DNA of 64,000 nt from Locusta migratoria. Lineage: Eukaryota > Arthropoda > Insecta > Orthoptera > Acrididae. A program made the translations under genes and the position numbers. Numbering within the stretch: position 1 is the first letter of the stretch; each line of letters starts with the position of its first letter. Under the pieces are notes generated by a model. It searched no databases and was not told the origin of the DNA. It worked only from the letters and a program-made list of their open reading frames with translations. Positions 24,390 through 34,860 of this stretch are shown in pieces. The stretch spans positions 313,665,270-313,729,269 of the forward strand of contig CM048744.1 of the NCBI GenBank assembly GCA_026315105.1, in the 5' to 3' direction.

Positions 24390-24688
24390 ATAATGAGGCC
24401 CCCCGTTGACTTTTAAATACATGTATTGTTATAAATAAAGTAACTTTTGAGATCTGGAGGCCCCCAAGACGAGAGGCACGGGCCAGTCTAATATATATAA
24501 TTTTTAGGTCTGGAGGCCCCAGAATGAGAGGGCGGTCCGCCCCCTCGGCCTCCCCACCCTTCCCTTAGCTTGCCACTGCTGATGATGACCCCTCAGGGCT
24601 CGAAATGCTTCGTGTACAAACAGAATTTTTGTGGCTGAAGGTGAGTCGGTTGTAATTTTTTGTCACTGAGAAGACGACCCAGACTGAC

Positions 24689-24939
24689 CTTGGTGGCGTC
24701 GGCGGCGTCGCTGGCGGAGGCGGCGCTGGCGGCGGCGACGGCGGCCATCTTCTTCTCCTCCTCCTTGTCGCGGCGCGCGCGCCGGCCGGCCCCGCGCTGG
24801 CGGTAGATGCCGGCGAAGATGAGCACGTTGAGCAGCAGCAGGCAGCAGCCCACCGCGATCGTCACCGACAGCGCCGCCGTGTAGCTCTGGTAGTGCGACG
24901 ACGCCAGCCGCCGCAGCAGGCCCCCGCCGCCGCCGCCGC
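24689..24939 (-). CDS. neuroligin transmembrane exon
   Basis: Minus-strand exon of 251 nt between an acceptor GTGCGTGTGTCCAG and a donor AAG|GTCAGT. It starts in phase 1 and ends in phase 0. After a glycine run and LLRRLASSHYQSYTAAL comes the single-pass helix VTIAVGCCLLLLNVLIFAG, then IYRQRGAGRRARRDKEEEKK and an alanine-rich stretch. The LSVTIAVG...LLLNVLIFA signature is characteristic of neuroligins, postsynaptic adhesion proteins that bind presynaptic neurexins; basic residues after the helix fit the cytoplasmic side. The exon is strikingly GC-rich against an AT-rich intron background. The competing open frame on the same strand (24663-24956) gives only Arg/Ala repeats. Confidence 0.85.
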
Positions 24940-25170
24940 CTGGACACACGCACCACTTACACTACACACTCTACGCTACGGCTGACATAGGGTTACCAGA
25001 TTTTAAAATAAGAAAGTGGTATACTCCAATAACACATTCCTAGAAAATGAAAAAAAAAAAAGAACACCATGAATTCGTCAACCCACCAGAGGGAAATAAT
25101 ATTGACACATTGTTGAGGATGTATACAACAGATGATCACACAGACAGAGCCATAGCCACGGTGGAGTTGT
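24940..25170. other. intron sequence
   Basis: Short AT-rich stretch with an A-run; nothing recognised. Confidence 0.4.
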
Positions 25171-25346
25171 AAATGTTTGTAAAACTTATGGGACTTAACT
25201 ACAGGGTCATCAGTCCCTAAACTTACAAACTACTTATGAACTACTTAAGAACTAGGACGGCACAAATAACCATGCGAACCCCCGACCGTAGTGGCCGTGC
25301 AGACCGTGACTGAGGCGCCTCAGTCCCCTCGACCACCGCGGCCGGC
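25171..25346 (-). mobile_element. tRNA-headed SINE type A, internal deletion
   Basis: Minus-strand copy from AAATGTTTGT to GCGGCCGGC. About 15 bp around the end of the B-box arm are missing (CCATGCGAACCCCC). It directly abuts SINE B on the plus strand. Confidence 0.85.
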
Positions 25347-25702
25347 CGCGGTGGAGTAGCCGAGCGCTCTAGCCGGGCGCCGTGGCTCAGCGCGCCCGGT
25401 TATGGGGCTGAACGCCCTCTGTAATAAAAAAAAAAGCTGAGCCAACCATTCAACAAACAACCACGAACAAACTGAACGACCGCGAACCATAGATCTACCA
25501 GATGAAAAAAAAAAAAAGCGGTCTAAAGCGTCTCGCTGCGGAGCGCGCAGTTGCTCGCCATGGAGATTCGAGTCCTCCCTGGGGCATGGGTGTGTGTGTT
25601 TGTCCGTAGGTTAGTTTACCTAGGTTTAATTATTTTGCAAGCTACGGACTGATGACCACGCAGTTTGGTCCTATAGATTTACAGACATTTGAACATTTTT
25701 TT
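25347..25702 (+). mobile_element. SINE type B split by a nested retroposon
   Basis: The head starts CGCGGTGGAGTAGCCGAGCG (25347) and resumes at 25526 with AAGCGTCTCGCTGCGGAGCG, B box AGATTCGAGTCCTCC, body GGGGCATGGGTGTGTGTG and tail to about 25702. The gap is filled by 25372-25516. Confidence 0.85.
25372..25516 (+). mobile_element. short poly(A)-tailed retroposon nested in SINE B
   Basis: Begins GCCGGGCGCCGTGGCTCAG and ends in a run of about 13 A. It is flanked by 9-bp repeats AGCGCTCTA (25363-25371) and AGCGGTCTA (25517-25525), i.e. the host SINE's own sequence duplicated, with one difference. The head is tRNA-like but lacks an obvious B box. Confidence 0.75.
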
Positions 25703-25962
25703 GAACAGAGCCATACGCATAGGAGTACAGACACCAGAGCGTGCGCAATGTCGACGCGCTAGAGTGGAGAACAGCTACGAAGGCGGGTCAAGGTCAGATG
25801 CGCAGTAGCAAGCGGAAGTGCCCCACGTGACCTTCAGCCAACCACGCACCAGTGGCATTCCTGCCTTCGTACTGTGCGGGTCGTGCTGTGTTCGTGAAGT
25901 TCAGTGTTTCTTAGTGTCTGTTTTCTGTGCTAAGTGATTATTTTGCCATAATAGTGTACATT

Positions 25963-27349
25963 ATGAGTGATTTTAAGCAATCACGCCAAGTTCTCCACAA
26001 ACTGGCAAGAGGAATAGTGTACCGTGTGTATCAGTACTTCAAAAGTCTGTCTTCTGCTGAGGCCGCGCCGGCACATGGTGCGGATCGCGCCGTTGCCAGA
26101 TGCCAGGAGCAGACGGCCGAGGCTTGCGGCATTGGCTTGAGGACTGTTCAGAGGGTCTCCAGCGAAGCTAACGCGTCGCTGCTGGCATGCGGCTCAGCTG
26201 TTTTTAAATCGCCAGGCAAACGTCACAATCGCAAAAAAGAAGTGGGTGAGCTAGACGATTTCGCGAAAAACGTTTTGCGCCGCATAGTATTCAGCATGTA
26301 CGCTAGAGGCGAATATCCGACTGCAGAAAAATTGGTTTCACATAATATGTGAAAGATGCAGAAAATTTTAACGGAAGTAAATGGACCATGTTGAGTATAC
26401 TGAAGGACATGGGGTTCAGGTATCAGAAAACAAATGACGGGAGGAAATTACTGTTGGAACGTAGCGACATTGTAGCTGCAAGTACTGTGTTTTTAAGAAC
26501 AATGCAGCAGATTAGAGAAGCCGGCACCTCTCGAATTTATTATTTAGATGAGACTTTCGTCAACCAGAATCATGCAAGGGCTATGTGCTGGAAAATGAGT
26601 GATGGATACGGTGGACTGAAAGTTCCAGTGGGTAAGGGCGGCAGAATTATAGTGTTTCATGTCGGATCAGCAGAAACTAGCTTCATTCCCCACAGTAAGC
26701 TGATTTTTAAGGCTTCAAAGGCTAAGAATTCTGAAGATTACCATTCCGAGATGACATACAGTATCTTCAAAAAGTGGTTTAAAGAACAACTGTTGCCATA
26801 CATACCTCCCTGTTCTGTTATTGTCATGGACAATGCGAGCATCCATTCCGTGCAAGTAAACAAAGTTCCCTCCACGAATTCCAGAAAGGGGGACATTATT
26901 GCCTGGTTAACATCAAACGGAATACCTCACAGATCCTCACATACCAGAGCAGAATTGCTGGTTCTTGTCAATGCAAACAGGCCAGCATACAAAGTTTATG
27001 AGATAGATGAAATTGAAAAACAGCATGGACATCGTGTTGTTACGTTACCGCCATATCATTGTCACTATAACCCAATTGAACTGGTATAGGCTCAGGTCAA
27101 AGCATGTATTGCAGAAAAAAACAAAACATTTAAAATTGCAGATGTTGAGAGACTTACGCACGAGGCAATAGGGAGCATCTCAGAATCTGCACGGGCAGCT
27201 TGCGTAAGACATGCAAATTGCAGGAAGAAGATCACGAGAGAGAAATTGGCAGGGACACTATTATGGAACCATTCGTAATAAATCTTGCAGAGTGCGATTC
27301 CTCGACATCCGACAGCGAAGAAGACGATGGCATTGATTTTTTACCGTGA
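25963..27349 (+). pseudogene. DDE transposase, IS630/Tc1/mariner group with DD82E spacing
   Basis: First frame (ATG 25963, MSDFKQSRQVLHKL) holds the DNA-binding N terminus; after a frameshift at about 26349 the catalytic domain follows: first Asp in IYYLDETFVNQNH (about 26535-26575), second in SVIVMDNASIHS (about 26815-26850), Glu in HYNPIEL (about 27060-27085). I count 82 residues between the second Asp and the Glu, far more than the usual 34-41, and recall this as the hallmark of the group called Sailor. A Trp codon has become TAG at 27087; a further frameshift near 27205 leads to an acidic C-terminal tail (STSDSEEDDGIDF) ending at TGA 27347-27349. Three lesions only, so relatively young, but inactive. 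Confidence 0.8.
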
Positions 27350-27514
27350 AGTATGTAAGTAGCCTATCACTTACTAGTACTTATGACTTTGTTCCTTTGA
27401 CTGACTGCAGCTACTTTAAAATTATTAATAAGTATTCATAAAATAATTTGTTCGTGTAAGTTGCACATGTTGTAGGGCGCGATCATTACTTCGATTATTA
27501 ATAATATTTTCTTA

Positions 27515-27908
27515 TATTCAAAGAACAGAACAACTGTGACTGTTAAAATCCCTTATTAAATAATACGATCGGTTTCGCAATTTACAATTGCTTTCTCAGG
27601 TGTTTTATCAGTTTATAAATGAATAAAAAACTCTTACAGTTAAAACACTCAGTATTTTTAATACGAAGGCGGAAAGGTCTGTGTCTGTTTACGTCAAACC
27701 ATTAAAATATTCTGTTATATAATGATTGAACGTAAGTAAACAAGACCTTACCGCCTATATATTAAAAATATTGAAATTCTGACAGTTCTTTATTCATTTG
27801 TAAACAGATAAAGCACCTCAGGACGCAATTGTAAATTTCGGAACCGGTCGTGTTCCTTAATAAAGAATTTTAATAGTCGCAGCGGTTCTGTCGTCCTGTT
27901 CTTTGAAA
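27515..27908. repeat. foldback element with long imperfect arms (first of two)
   Basis: Arms of about 180 bp (27515-27700 and about 27725-27908) are reverse complements with scattered mismatches. Each carries the motif CCTGAG(A/G)A(A/C)G, a stem GCAATT/AATTGC and then CGAAACC, reading outward. No target duplication identified. Confidence 0.75.
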
Positions 27909-27930
27909 TATGGAAACTGGACTGTGGTTG

Positions 27931-27974
<44 letters not shown>
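27931..27974. repeat. (TG)n microsatellite
   Basis: About 21 TG units between the two foldback elements. Confidence 0.95.
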
Positions 27975-27976
<2 letters not shown>

Positions 27977-27981
27977 AGCTT

Positions 27982-28257
27982 AATATGTTCTTGTTAGGAT
28001 CGCGCTGTGTTTTAATTTCCACATAACTAGTTTCAACAGACAAGCTACCATCTTCAGATCTTGTGGAATACCTACTTTATAAAATATGCTTCTGTATTAA
28101 TATTCAAATCTGCTCTCATTATGGGAGCGAAATCTAAATTTATAAAAGATCTAAATTTATAAATTAGGTATTCCACAAGATCTGAAGATGTTAACTTGTC
28201 TTTTGAAACTAGTTACGTGGAAATTAAAATACAGCGCGATCCTAGCAAGAGAATATT
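27982..28257. repeat. foldback element (second of two)
   Basis: Arms 27982-28083 and about 28160-28257 are near-perfect inverted copies (GTTAGGATCGCGCTGTGTTT versus its counterpart CAGCGCGATCCTAGC). Each arm contains ATCTGAAGATG then TTGAAACTAGTTA reading outward, the same arrangement as PLE termini. Confidence 0.8.
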
Positions 28258-28784
28258 GTTATTTCTTTTTAGTAGGCCTACATACATAGATAGTTAAATG
28301 GTTCACCAAATACTGATTTTCTTTCACTGTGCAACTTATTAAACCATTACGATTTGTCATTGATACCCTTAAGGTCATACATACCGATGACTGAAATACT
28401 TCAAGTATCGTTACTTTCGATCGATGTGGATACCTAATGTAGTTATACAAAGAAATCTTTTAATTAGAAGAACGTTATTCTTGTTCAAAATACTAAACTA
28501 TTAAAATTTTAAAGTGTTTAAAGAAAGGAACTAAACCGTGGACATTGACAGCGTGCGCGCTCCCTGTGGCACAATGTTTACGTTTGCGTGCGCTGTCAGC
28601 TGTCAGAGTGCGCGAACTGACGGAAGGAAACTGGCAGCGTCGCAAAGTATCTGCCCTCTCTCTCTGCGCAGAACGCTCGCCTCGCCCGCCTTCGTAGCTG
28701 CTCTGAACTCTAGTACCGTGTACACCAGAGGCGGCGCGTCCTATGTGTTCACTGGTTCAGTGAACCCCCGGAAGAAAGCTCGTA
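28258..28784. other. right end of the DD82E transposon and flank
   Basis: Non-coding; holds the right inverted motifs at 28685-28745. The 118-codon ORF across 28538-28894 runs into a SINE and is not a gene. Confidence 0.4.
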
Positions 28785-28962
28785 GCCGGCCGCGGTGGCC
28801 GAGGAGACTGAGGCGCTCCAGTCACGGTCTGCACGGCCACTACGGTCGGGGGTTCGAATCCCCCCTCGGACATGGATATTTGTGCCGTCCTTAGGATTAG
28901 CTAGTTAATAAGTAGTTTGTAAGTTTAGGGGCTGATGACCCCGTAGTTAAGTCCCATAAAAA
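28785..28962 (+). mobile_element. tRNA-headed SINE type A with target duplication
   Basis: Head GCCGGCCGCGGTGGCCGAGG, B box GGGTTCGAATCCCCC, tail ending CCCATAAA. Flanked by AAAGCTCGTA (28775-28784 and 28963-28972). Confidence 0.92.
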
Positions 28963-29112
28963 AAAGCTCGTAAATCAATAAAATAAAAAGTGTTTTTTCA
29001 ACTATCACTCTTCGTGTCATTCCTCTAACAGGTCATTTTATACGCACATTCGAAGCATTTTTATCGCATAAGAAACGTTTTCGTCGCGGAGGCAGTCGTA
29101 GCGCGGCCGCTT

Positions 29113-29722
29113 AACACGTTCGCTGCCGTTCGCGCTCTGGCGCGTGTAAACGTTACTTGAGTCAGGTGCCGCTCACGCTGTGGCGCGTGCTGCTACCTAG
29201 CATCCTATTATGGGTTGTTGTAAACTGGCATCGTCTAATAAAGCTGTATACTCTGGTAGGCACTCAGGGAAGAGTATAAGTGATATGAACACGTACGTGG
29301 TTCCAGATTTCCGCGTTTGCATTACCGGCTACGAGCCAAACACGATTCTCATGATGTCATGATAGATTTATTGGTTTCTTATGTAAACAAGCAAGCAAGC
29401 TTTTGATTATTTTAATTTTATTTCGATTAGTTACCAGTTTATAAAAATACTTCTTAGTTTTGATATTATTCATACTTTTATTGCTGATGATATAGAAATA
29501 AGCATATGTTTTATGAAATACCTTGTATGTACTGTTTATATTGTTCATTTGTTGTTTTTCACAAAAATACAAATGTAAATAAAAAACCATATAAAAAAAA
29601 CTACAACCAAAACATTCAGTGGCTCAAAACTATGAAAAGATACTGTCAAAATACGATCACGCGCCAGAGCGTGAAGTAGCACCTAGCATCATCGCGCCAG
29701 AGCGTCAACGGCAGCGAACGTG
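29113..29722. mobile_element. piggyBac-type nonautonomous element
   Basis: 610 bp with inverted ends starting CACGTTCGCTGCCGTT and containing CGCTCTGGCGCG, flanked on both sides by TTAA (29109-29112 and 29723-29726), the piggyBac target site. A further inner inverted pair (CTACCTAGCATC at about 29190 versus GATGCTAGGTGCTA) lengthens the arms. The interior is AT-rich without transposase coding. Confidence 0.85.
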
Positions 29723-29726
29723 TTAA

Positions 29727-30140
29727 CACTGGCGGTAGTGGCCCCAGGGTTGCAATGCGCATGCGCGACTGATGTTCAGCTTCCCTTCTAAACCTCATGG
29801 AGGCAGCATATGGGGCCTCCCGCGGCAGGGTGGGGGGAAGGGAAACGACATTTTTGACATTGCAATTGGTGCTGGTACAGACGCCAGCACCTGACGACTT
29901 GAGCTTTGGAGTTACGCACGAATAGTCCCGAAGCAAAGACAGTGAAGGTACTGTGCACCTCGCCTTGTCCATGAAGGCAACATCCACCCTTCATATTTGT
30001 TTTTGGCGCATTGAAGATTCATCAGAAACACGTCATATTTGGTAAAATATCTTATAAGTACCAATTAAAGACACATCAATCGTAAAACCTTTCAGAAGAT
30101 CTGATCATGAATAATAATAAAGTACTACTTTCTATCTAGC
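29727..30140. other. intron sequence, no gene recognised
   Basis: Mixed sequence; minus-strand ORFs here lack recognisable similarity. Confidence 0.35.
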
Positions 30141-30339
30141 GCCGGCCGCGGTGGCCGAGGGGACTGAGGCGCTCCAGTCACGGTCTGCACGGCCCCTACG
30201 GTCGGGGGTTCGAATCCCCCCTCGGGCATGGATATTTGTGCCGTCCTTAGTCTTAGCTAGTTCGTAAGTAGTTTGTAAGCTTAGGGACTGATGAACCCGT
30301 AGTTAAGTCCCATAAGTTCTACAAACATTTGAACATTTT
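30141..30339 (+). mobile_element. tRNA-headed SINE type A with target duplication
   Basis: Full copy; flanking 12-bp repeats TTTCTATCTAGC (30129-30140 and 30340-30351). Head, B box GGGTTCGAATCCCCC and tail AACATTTGAACATT all intact, suggesting a recent insertion. Confidence 0.93.
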
Positions 30340-30355
30340 TTTCTATCTAGCAAGA

Positions 30356-30430
30356 GTAGTCGTGTGGTTAGCGGCATCGTGCTGAAGTGTCAAAGGTGTG
30401 GGTTCGAGTCTGACTGCGAGCAATTTTTCT
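30356..30430 (+). other. tRNA-like sequence, probable repeat head
   Basis: TAGTCGTGTGGTTAGCGGCAT resembles an A box and GGTTCGAGTCTGAC a B box, followed by T-runs (CAATTTTTCTTTTT) that could stop RNA polymerase III. The acceptor and T stems do not pair well, so this is not a functional tRNA gene. Confidence 0.3.
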
Positions 30431-30921
30431 TTTTATTGATTTATTTTTTTATTATTTGTTTTATTCGAACCTTCTTTTCAACAGATACGGGAACAACAAT
30501 GACCTTTGTATTGTTAGTTGCCACATATCTTTGGACGTTGTTGCTAATGTGACGCAATTTAGAGGGTAAATGACATTTATACTCTTCGTTGTAACAAATA
30601 TTTAACTGTGTGAAAAGAGGTGGGGGAGAGCAATCTTTGCCTATGCGTAAGCTTAAAAGGGGGCGCCACTATCAAGTTTCGGCTCCGGTTTGGAAATATT
30701 ATAGATTCGACACTGAAAGAAGTGAAGCCCCAGTCATCTGAAGCACCAACCGCCACTGGTGAACACCCTGCTTTTACAGCAATGCAAGCTCCTATTCTCC
30801 TTTGGAGACGATCGTAGACGTGACGAATGTAGTCTTGCAGAGCGGCCGGCCACTCAGTTTTCTCCTGATGCCTCAATTGGGCCAGATTTAGTGCCGATCG
30901 TGCAGACCGAGCAAGATGACG

Positions 30922-31129
30922 TTTCAAATGTTCAAATGTTCAAATGTTTGTAAATCTATTGCACTTAACTACTCTGGTCATCAGTCCGTAGGCTTACAAA
31001 CTAATTAAACTAACTTATGATAAGGACAAGGAATACACCCACGCCCGAGGGTGACTCTAATCTCCGAGGGCAAGCAGAGGTGCGCTCCGCAACTAGGCGC
31101 CTTAGAACGCTCGGCCCCTCCACCGTGGC
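30922..31129 (-). mobile_element. SINE type B, diverged
   Basis: Tail (repeated TTCAAATG) at the left, TGGTCATCAGTCCGTAG, body, and head ending CCACCGTGG at 31129. The B-box arm reads ACTCTAATCTCC on the plus strand, so it is mutated. Confidence 0.8.
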
Positions 31130-31331
31130 TTTGTGGCATCGTTGATTCTCTGACAAGGCTGTCTCACTGAGGAGAGCAGGCTTTAACGCGACTCTGGAGC
31201 TCCTCCTGCCTTATATTGTGGGACAAAGATAGTCAGTAGTTATTGACTACAGCGTATCCTTTCTAATATATACATTAACTTTTAGAACAAGTCTTTCAAA
31301 TCTTTTCTTTGTACTGTACCATTACATTTGA

Positions 31332-31399
31332 AAAAATGTTTGTAAATCTATGGGACTCAGCAGTCCGTAGCTTACAAACTACTTAAACTAACATAACGA

Positions 31400-31440
<41 letters not shown>

Positions 31441-31530
31441 ATGCCCCAGGGAGGACTCGAATCTCCGACGGCGAGTAACCGCGCGCTCCGCAGCGAGGCG
31501 CCTTAGATCGCTCGGCTACTGCACCGCGGC
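31332..31530 (-). mobile_element. SINE type B with expanded (CA)n
   Basis: Minus-strand copy with a head GCCGCGGTGCAGTAGCCGAG and B box (GGACTCGAATCTCC on plus). The GT/CA run in its body has expanded to about 24 units (31387-31438). Confidence 0.88.
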
Positions 31531-34271
31531 ATACCTTTTGATTTGGACTCTGATATTAGAGATGAAACACATAAATATCAAAGTCTATGCTACCATCAGC
31601 AGAACATTATGTAGTGAAGAACAAAATTATCATCATGAAATTCTATTGAGTGAAGGCGTTTCCCGTGTCATCCAAACAGTAGAGAAAAGTAATTTTTAGA
31701 CTAAATGAGTGAAGTTTGGTTCTTATATGATATATGGACGTCGTCGATTGCAGCAATTTTCTTGCTATTGGTGGTTGCATTATTCCGTCTAATGGTGCTA
31801 TTGGAAATCGATTATCTATTCTGATTATTTTTTGTAGACACTCTGTAGTATTACATTAAAAATTTTCATTCGATAAATAATTTGTTTACGATGCTTATCA
31901 CTGACCATAGCTTTTTCTGCCAGCTAATTACGTTATTCATGTATTTCTGTTTTTCATCTGTATTTTACGAGCTGCTCTGAACACATTTGTGCACTTCGTC
32001 TTTTATGTTTTACCCTTCGATAAGATTAGACGTACGCCAGGGAATTCCTTAGTACCAAATGTAAGTGTGTGAGTTCGTTTTCCTCTATAAATATAAAAAA
32101 TATAGTTGGTACACTTAAAATCTTTTACTTATTTAAAATGACCCACCTTTTAATGATTCATGAAGTGTTTCTATTTTTCCAGCAGTAATCTTGATTATGT
32201 AACATGGTGCTTGGAGCCATTGTTGGACTTGTATCTATGATTTACTAGTTTTACTTCGAGATCTCATTATTTGTAATTTTCATGAATGTGACTTTCTAGT
32301 AATGCCTGCAAAGAAATCTTCGGAATTAAACGAAATCCGATCGATTTAAAGAGCCTTTTGTCACGAAAGTTAACATTCTTTTTTTAAACGGCCATTCAGT
32401 TAGTACAATCTGCTCCAAGCCAACCAAGCAGCATTTTACACAGTGCAGCAAGAGGTTTTACAGCTTCATCTGCTACATCCAGTCAACATAATCATCATGG
32501 TAAGAAAGGTTGTGAGATGGGGGCTGTAATTAGTCTATTTTTCATACTAACCTTGTGTTACCGTACCTTTCTCTTTACGCTAATTATTGGAATACGTAAC
32601 ATTTTTCTTTGTAGATCTTTATTTATTTTGATTTCTGTTCCTTTGGGGACACATCAGGGGTGATGGGCTCCTGGGATTGTAGTACATTCTATGTTTATAT
32701 GAAAATTTCGAGATTTTAATGTTTATTGGCGCAGCTTGGCTGCTAAAAAGTGGTTTTACGTGTTGGGCACGGCCAGGCCGCGAAGAGCAGAGACGCTCTT
32801 GGGGGTCTCCCCCTCCCTCCAACTTTCGCTCGCCTTCGGGGAAGGACGAGAGGGGCTGGCTTGACCTGTTTGGCGCCGACGCTACAGGCGGCGGAGTATG
32901 TGGAATGCTTTACAATGCTGACCCGCGGTTTACGGTGGGCGATAGCGGGGACTGCCTTTATAGTCATTCGGCCGTTTCGCAAGAGAGGAATTTGCCGGAT
33001 ACAAACAATAGCAGAGTGCTCTGGGCCCTGGGCTGTTTATGGAGACGTATTGCCCTTAGGCGTTATCTAAAAAAAAAAAGTTCCTAGAAAGCAGCAGAGT
33101 TTGAACACAGTTAGTGTGACAAATGGTTAGGTTGAGAGGAAAGCTTTCTGCCCGTCTGGCACCCCAGGGGTTTGGCTCCAGCGGCTGCATATATAGCACA
33201 ACGTTAACATTTTTAGGTCGTGTGACCGTAGCTAGGAGCAAGGTGAAATTCCTTGCAGAGCATTCACCCTGGGAACGGTGAAATCCGCGGGAAGCTTTGG
33301 TGGCGTGGGCGGAGCCTCTTGGCAGCCGCAGAGAACGCGTCCTGATTCGGCAAGTTATTTTAGAATGACAGCTAAACAATTTGTCAACGGCGCTACACCA
33401 TCCGATTGGTTTGACTATTAGCCATTAGGAGATATTGGTGCGTCTTTTCTCGCTTGGGTGTGGCCGCCGTCACTTGCCGTGAGCTGCGGCAGAGCGCGAG
33501 GAGGGACAGTCTCTCGTGTCTCAGCGTCCGAAGTGTATGGACCTCGGAAGACACGGAATACTCCGTTTAGATTCGCGGGTAGGACATCGTCTTAAACGGT
33601 CCTCTGGTTAGACTTGTGTGTGATTCCGAAGATTCGGACCTTGTAGAACTTGTGTTTACTTCGCGGACGTTACATTGTCCTGTGGCTAGGCTTGAGCGGC
33701 CACAGTTCAGTTTTCGTTTTGCTAGAAGTCTCTATTTGAGCATTCGCGCCTTTGCGAATCGGGCATTGTTTTTATAGATCTTATTACGCAAGTGACTGAT
33801 CGATTTGTGCCAAGTGGCCTTTGTGTCACCTATGCAAAATATTGATTAGTCTACTAGCGTGATAGAATCGCACAGCAACTGCCTAGCGACGCCGACGCCA
33901 GTGACGCTGTGTTAAGTTACATGTCGACCCTGCTTAACAGGTCGCAGCAATTACGGTCGAATAAAAATTTCAGCTCATCCGCTCCCACTGCCTGCTGCCT
34001 GCGAGCCTGAGACGCTGCCGTCAATGATCATCTTTGTGGGTTAGGAGACGCACTTGCTGGAGGGTTATATGAATCAGACTTGTTGGATTCGTCTCTTATT
34101 TTATTCTTTTGAGATCTGCCTATTTCCTCTGGGTAGCTTAGGGCTAACGATAATTTCAACACCCTGTGTAACCAATCTAATAGCATTCTGTTTTGCAAAA
34201 CCTCCGACCTTTGACTCAGCCAGTCATTTTTGTGACTCAATATTTTAACATTTATAAAAAAATTGTTGTAT
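31531..34271. other. intron sequence, GC-rich stretch at 32740-33060 and 33440-34030, no gene recognised
   Basis: The 32.7-33.1 kb stretch is open in several frames but shows no recognisable domain. 33.4-34.0 kb is unusually GC-rich and unique-looking and could be an LTR or an old retroelement 5' region, but I see no terminal repeats or primer site. The rest is AT-rich. Confidence 0.3.
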
Positions 34272-34569
34272 CTGTGTTACATGATAGGAAATGTCATATA
34301 ATTTATTTTTTGTATGTTTAATTATAATAAATTGATTTTAAGCAGATCGTCTTTCATTTAAGAACATTACTTTTTTCACTATTTTGGAGGGAAACAGAAT
34401 ATTTAAATTCCACAGTTTACCTGTGTTACATGATAGGAAATGTCATATAATTTATTTTTTGTATGTTTAATTATAATAAATTGATTTTAAGCAGATCGTC
34501 TTTCATTTAAGAACATTACTTTTTTCACTATTTTGGAGGGAAACAGAATATTTAAATTCCACAGTTTAC
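34272..34569. repeat. tandem duplication, two 149-bp units
   Basis: 34272-34420 and 34421-34569 are identical by eye, both beginning CTGTGTTACATGATAGG and ending CACAGTTTAC, abutting without spacer. Confidence 0.9.
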
Positions 34570-34860
34570 CAATAATTTTTTCAAGTACATTTTTGTTTGT
34601 TTGGTACAACTGATACATTGCAATCGAGTAGGAATATTTATTATATGTTTGAAAATATGATCACATCATAGCTGATCAGTAACATTTGAATTTTCCATAT
34701 TTTGGAGAAATATGGTGGCGACCCAAGATAATTAATTGCTGTCCTAAATATATATAAATATATTAATTTAGAACAAATGACATAGTTCACACTTAGCAAC
34801 TCCTGCCATAGAACGATCGACTTCGTTACAAGGTCATCGCGGAATCTGCTAGTTTCTTTG

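Larger units (their letters stand above)
23545..24578. mobile_element. hAT-like nonautonomous element carrying nested repeats
   Basis: Terminal inverted repeats CAGTGGCGGACTAAG (left) and, at the right, the complement of CAGTGGCAAGCTAAG. It is flanked by the 8-bp direct repeat CTGATGAT (23537-23544 and 24579-24586), the duplication size of hAT elements. The outer parts match the short element at 7832-8047. Inside lie an RNase H-bearing LINE fragment (23690-24185) and a minus-strand SINE (24186-24389). No hAT transposase is present. Confidence 0.8.
25718..28745 (+). mobile_element. Tc1/mariner-superfamily transposon (DD82E type), approximate limits
   Basis: The transposase relic at 25963-27349 is enclosed by inverted motifs: CATAGGA (25718) versus TCCTATG (28739-28745), and CAGCTACGAAGGCGGG (25772-25787) versus its exact complement at 28685-28700. 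Ends are degenerate and no TA duplication is evident, so limits are approximate. Two foldback elements and a microsatellite occupy 27515-28257. Confidence 0.55.

Noticed and set aside
24663..24956. Arg/Ala-rich minus-strand ORF overlapping the membrane exon
   Set aside because: Out of frame with the neuroligin helix; composition is explained by GC-rich repeats.
28785..30339. Functional tRNA genes at the GGTTCGAATCC sites
   Set aside because: The heads do not fold into complete tRNAs, and they are followed by the SINE body and tail with target duplications.
32719..33379. Overlapping ORFs of about 100-120 codons on both strands
   Set aside because: Open only because the stretch is GC-rich; no domain, no splice context, no repeat similarity I recognise.
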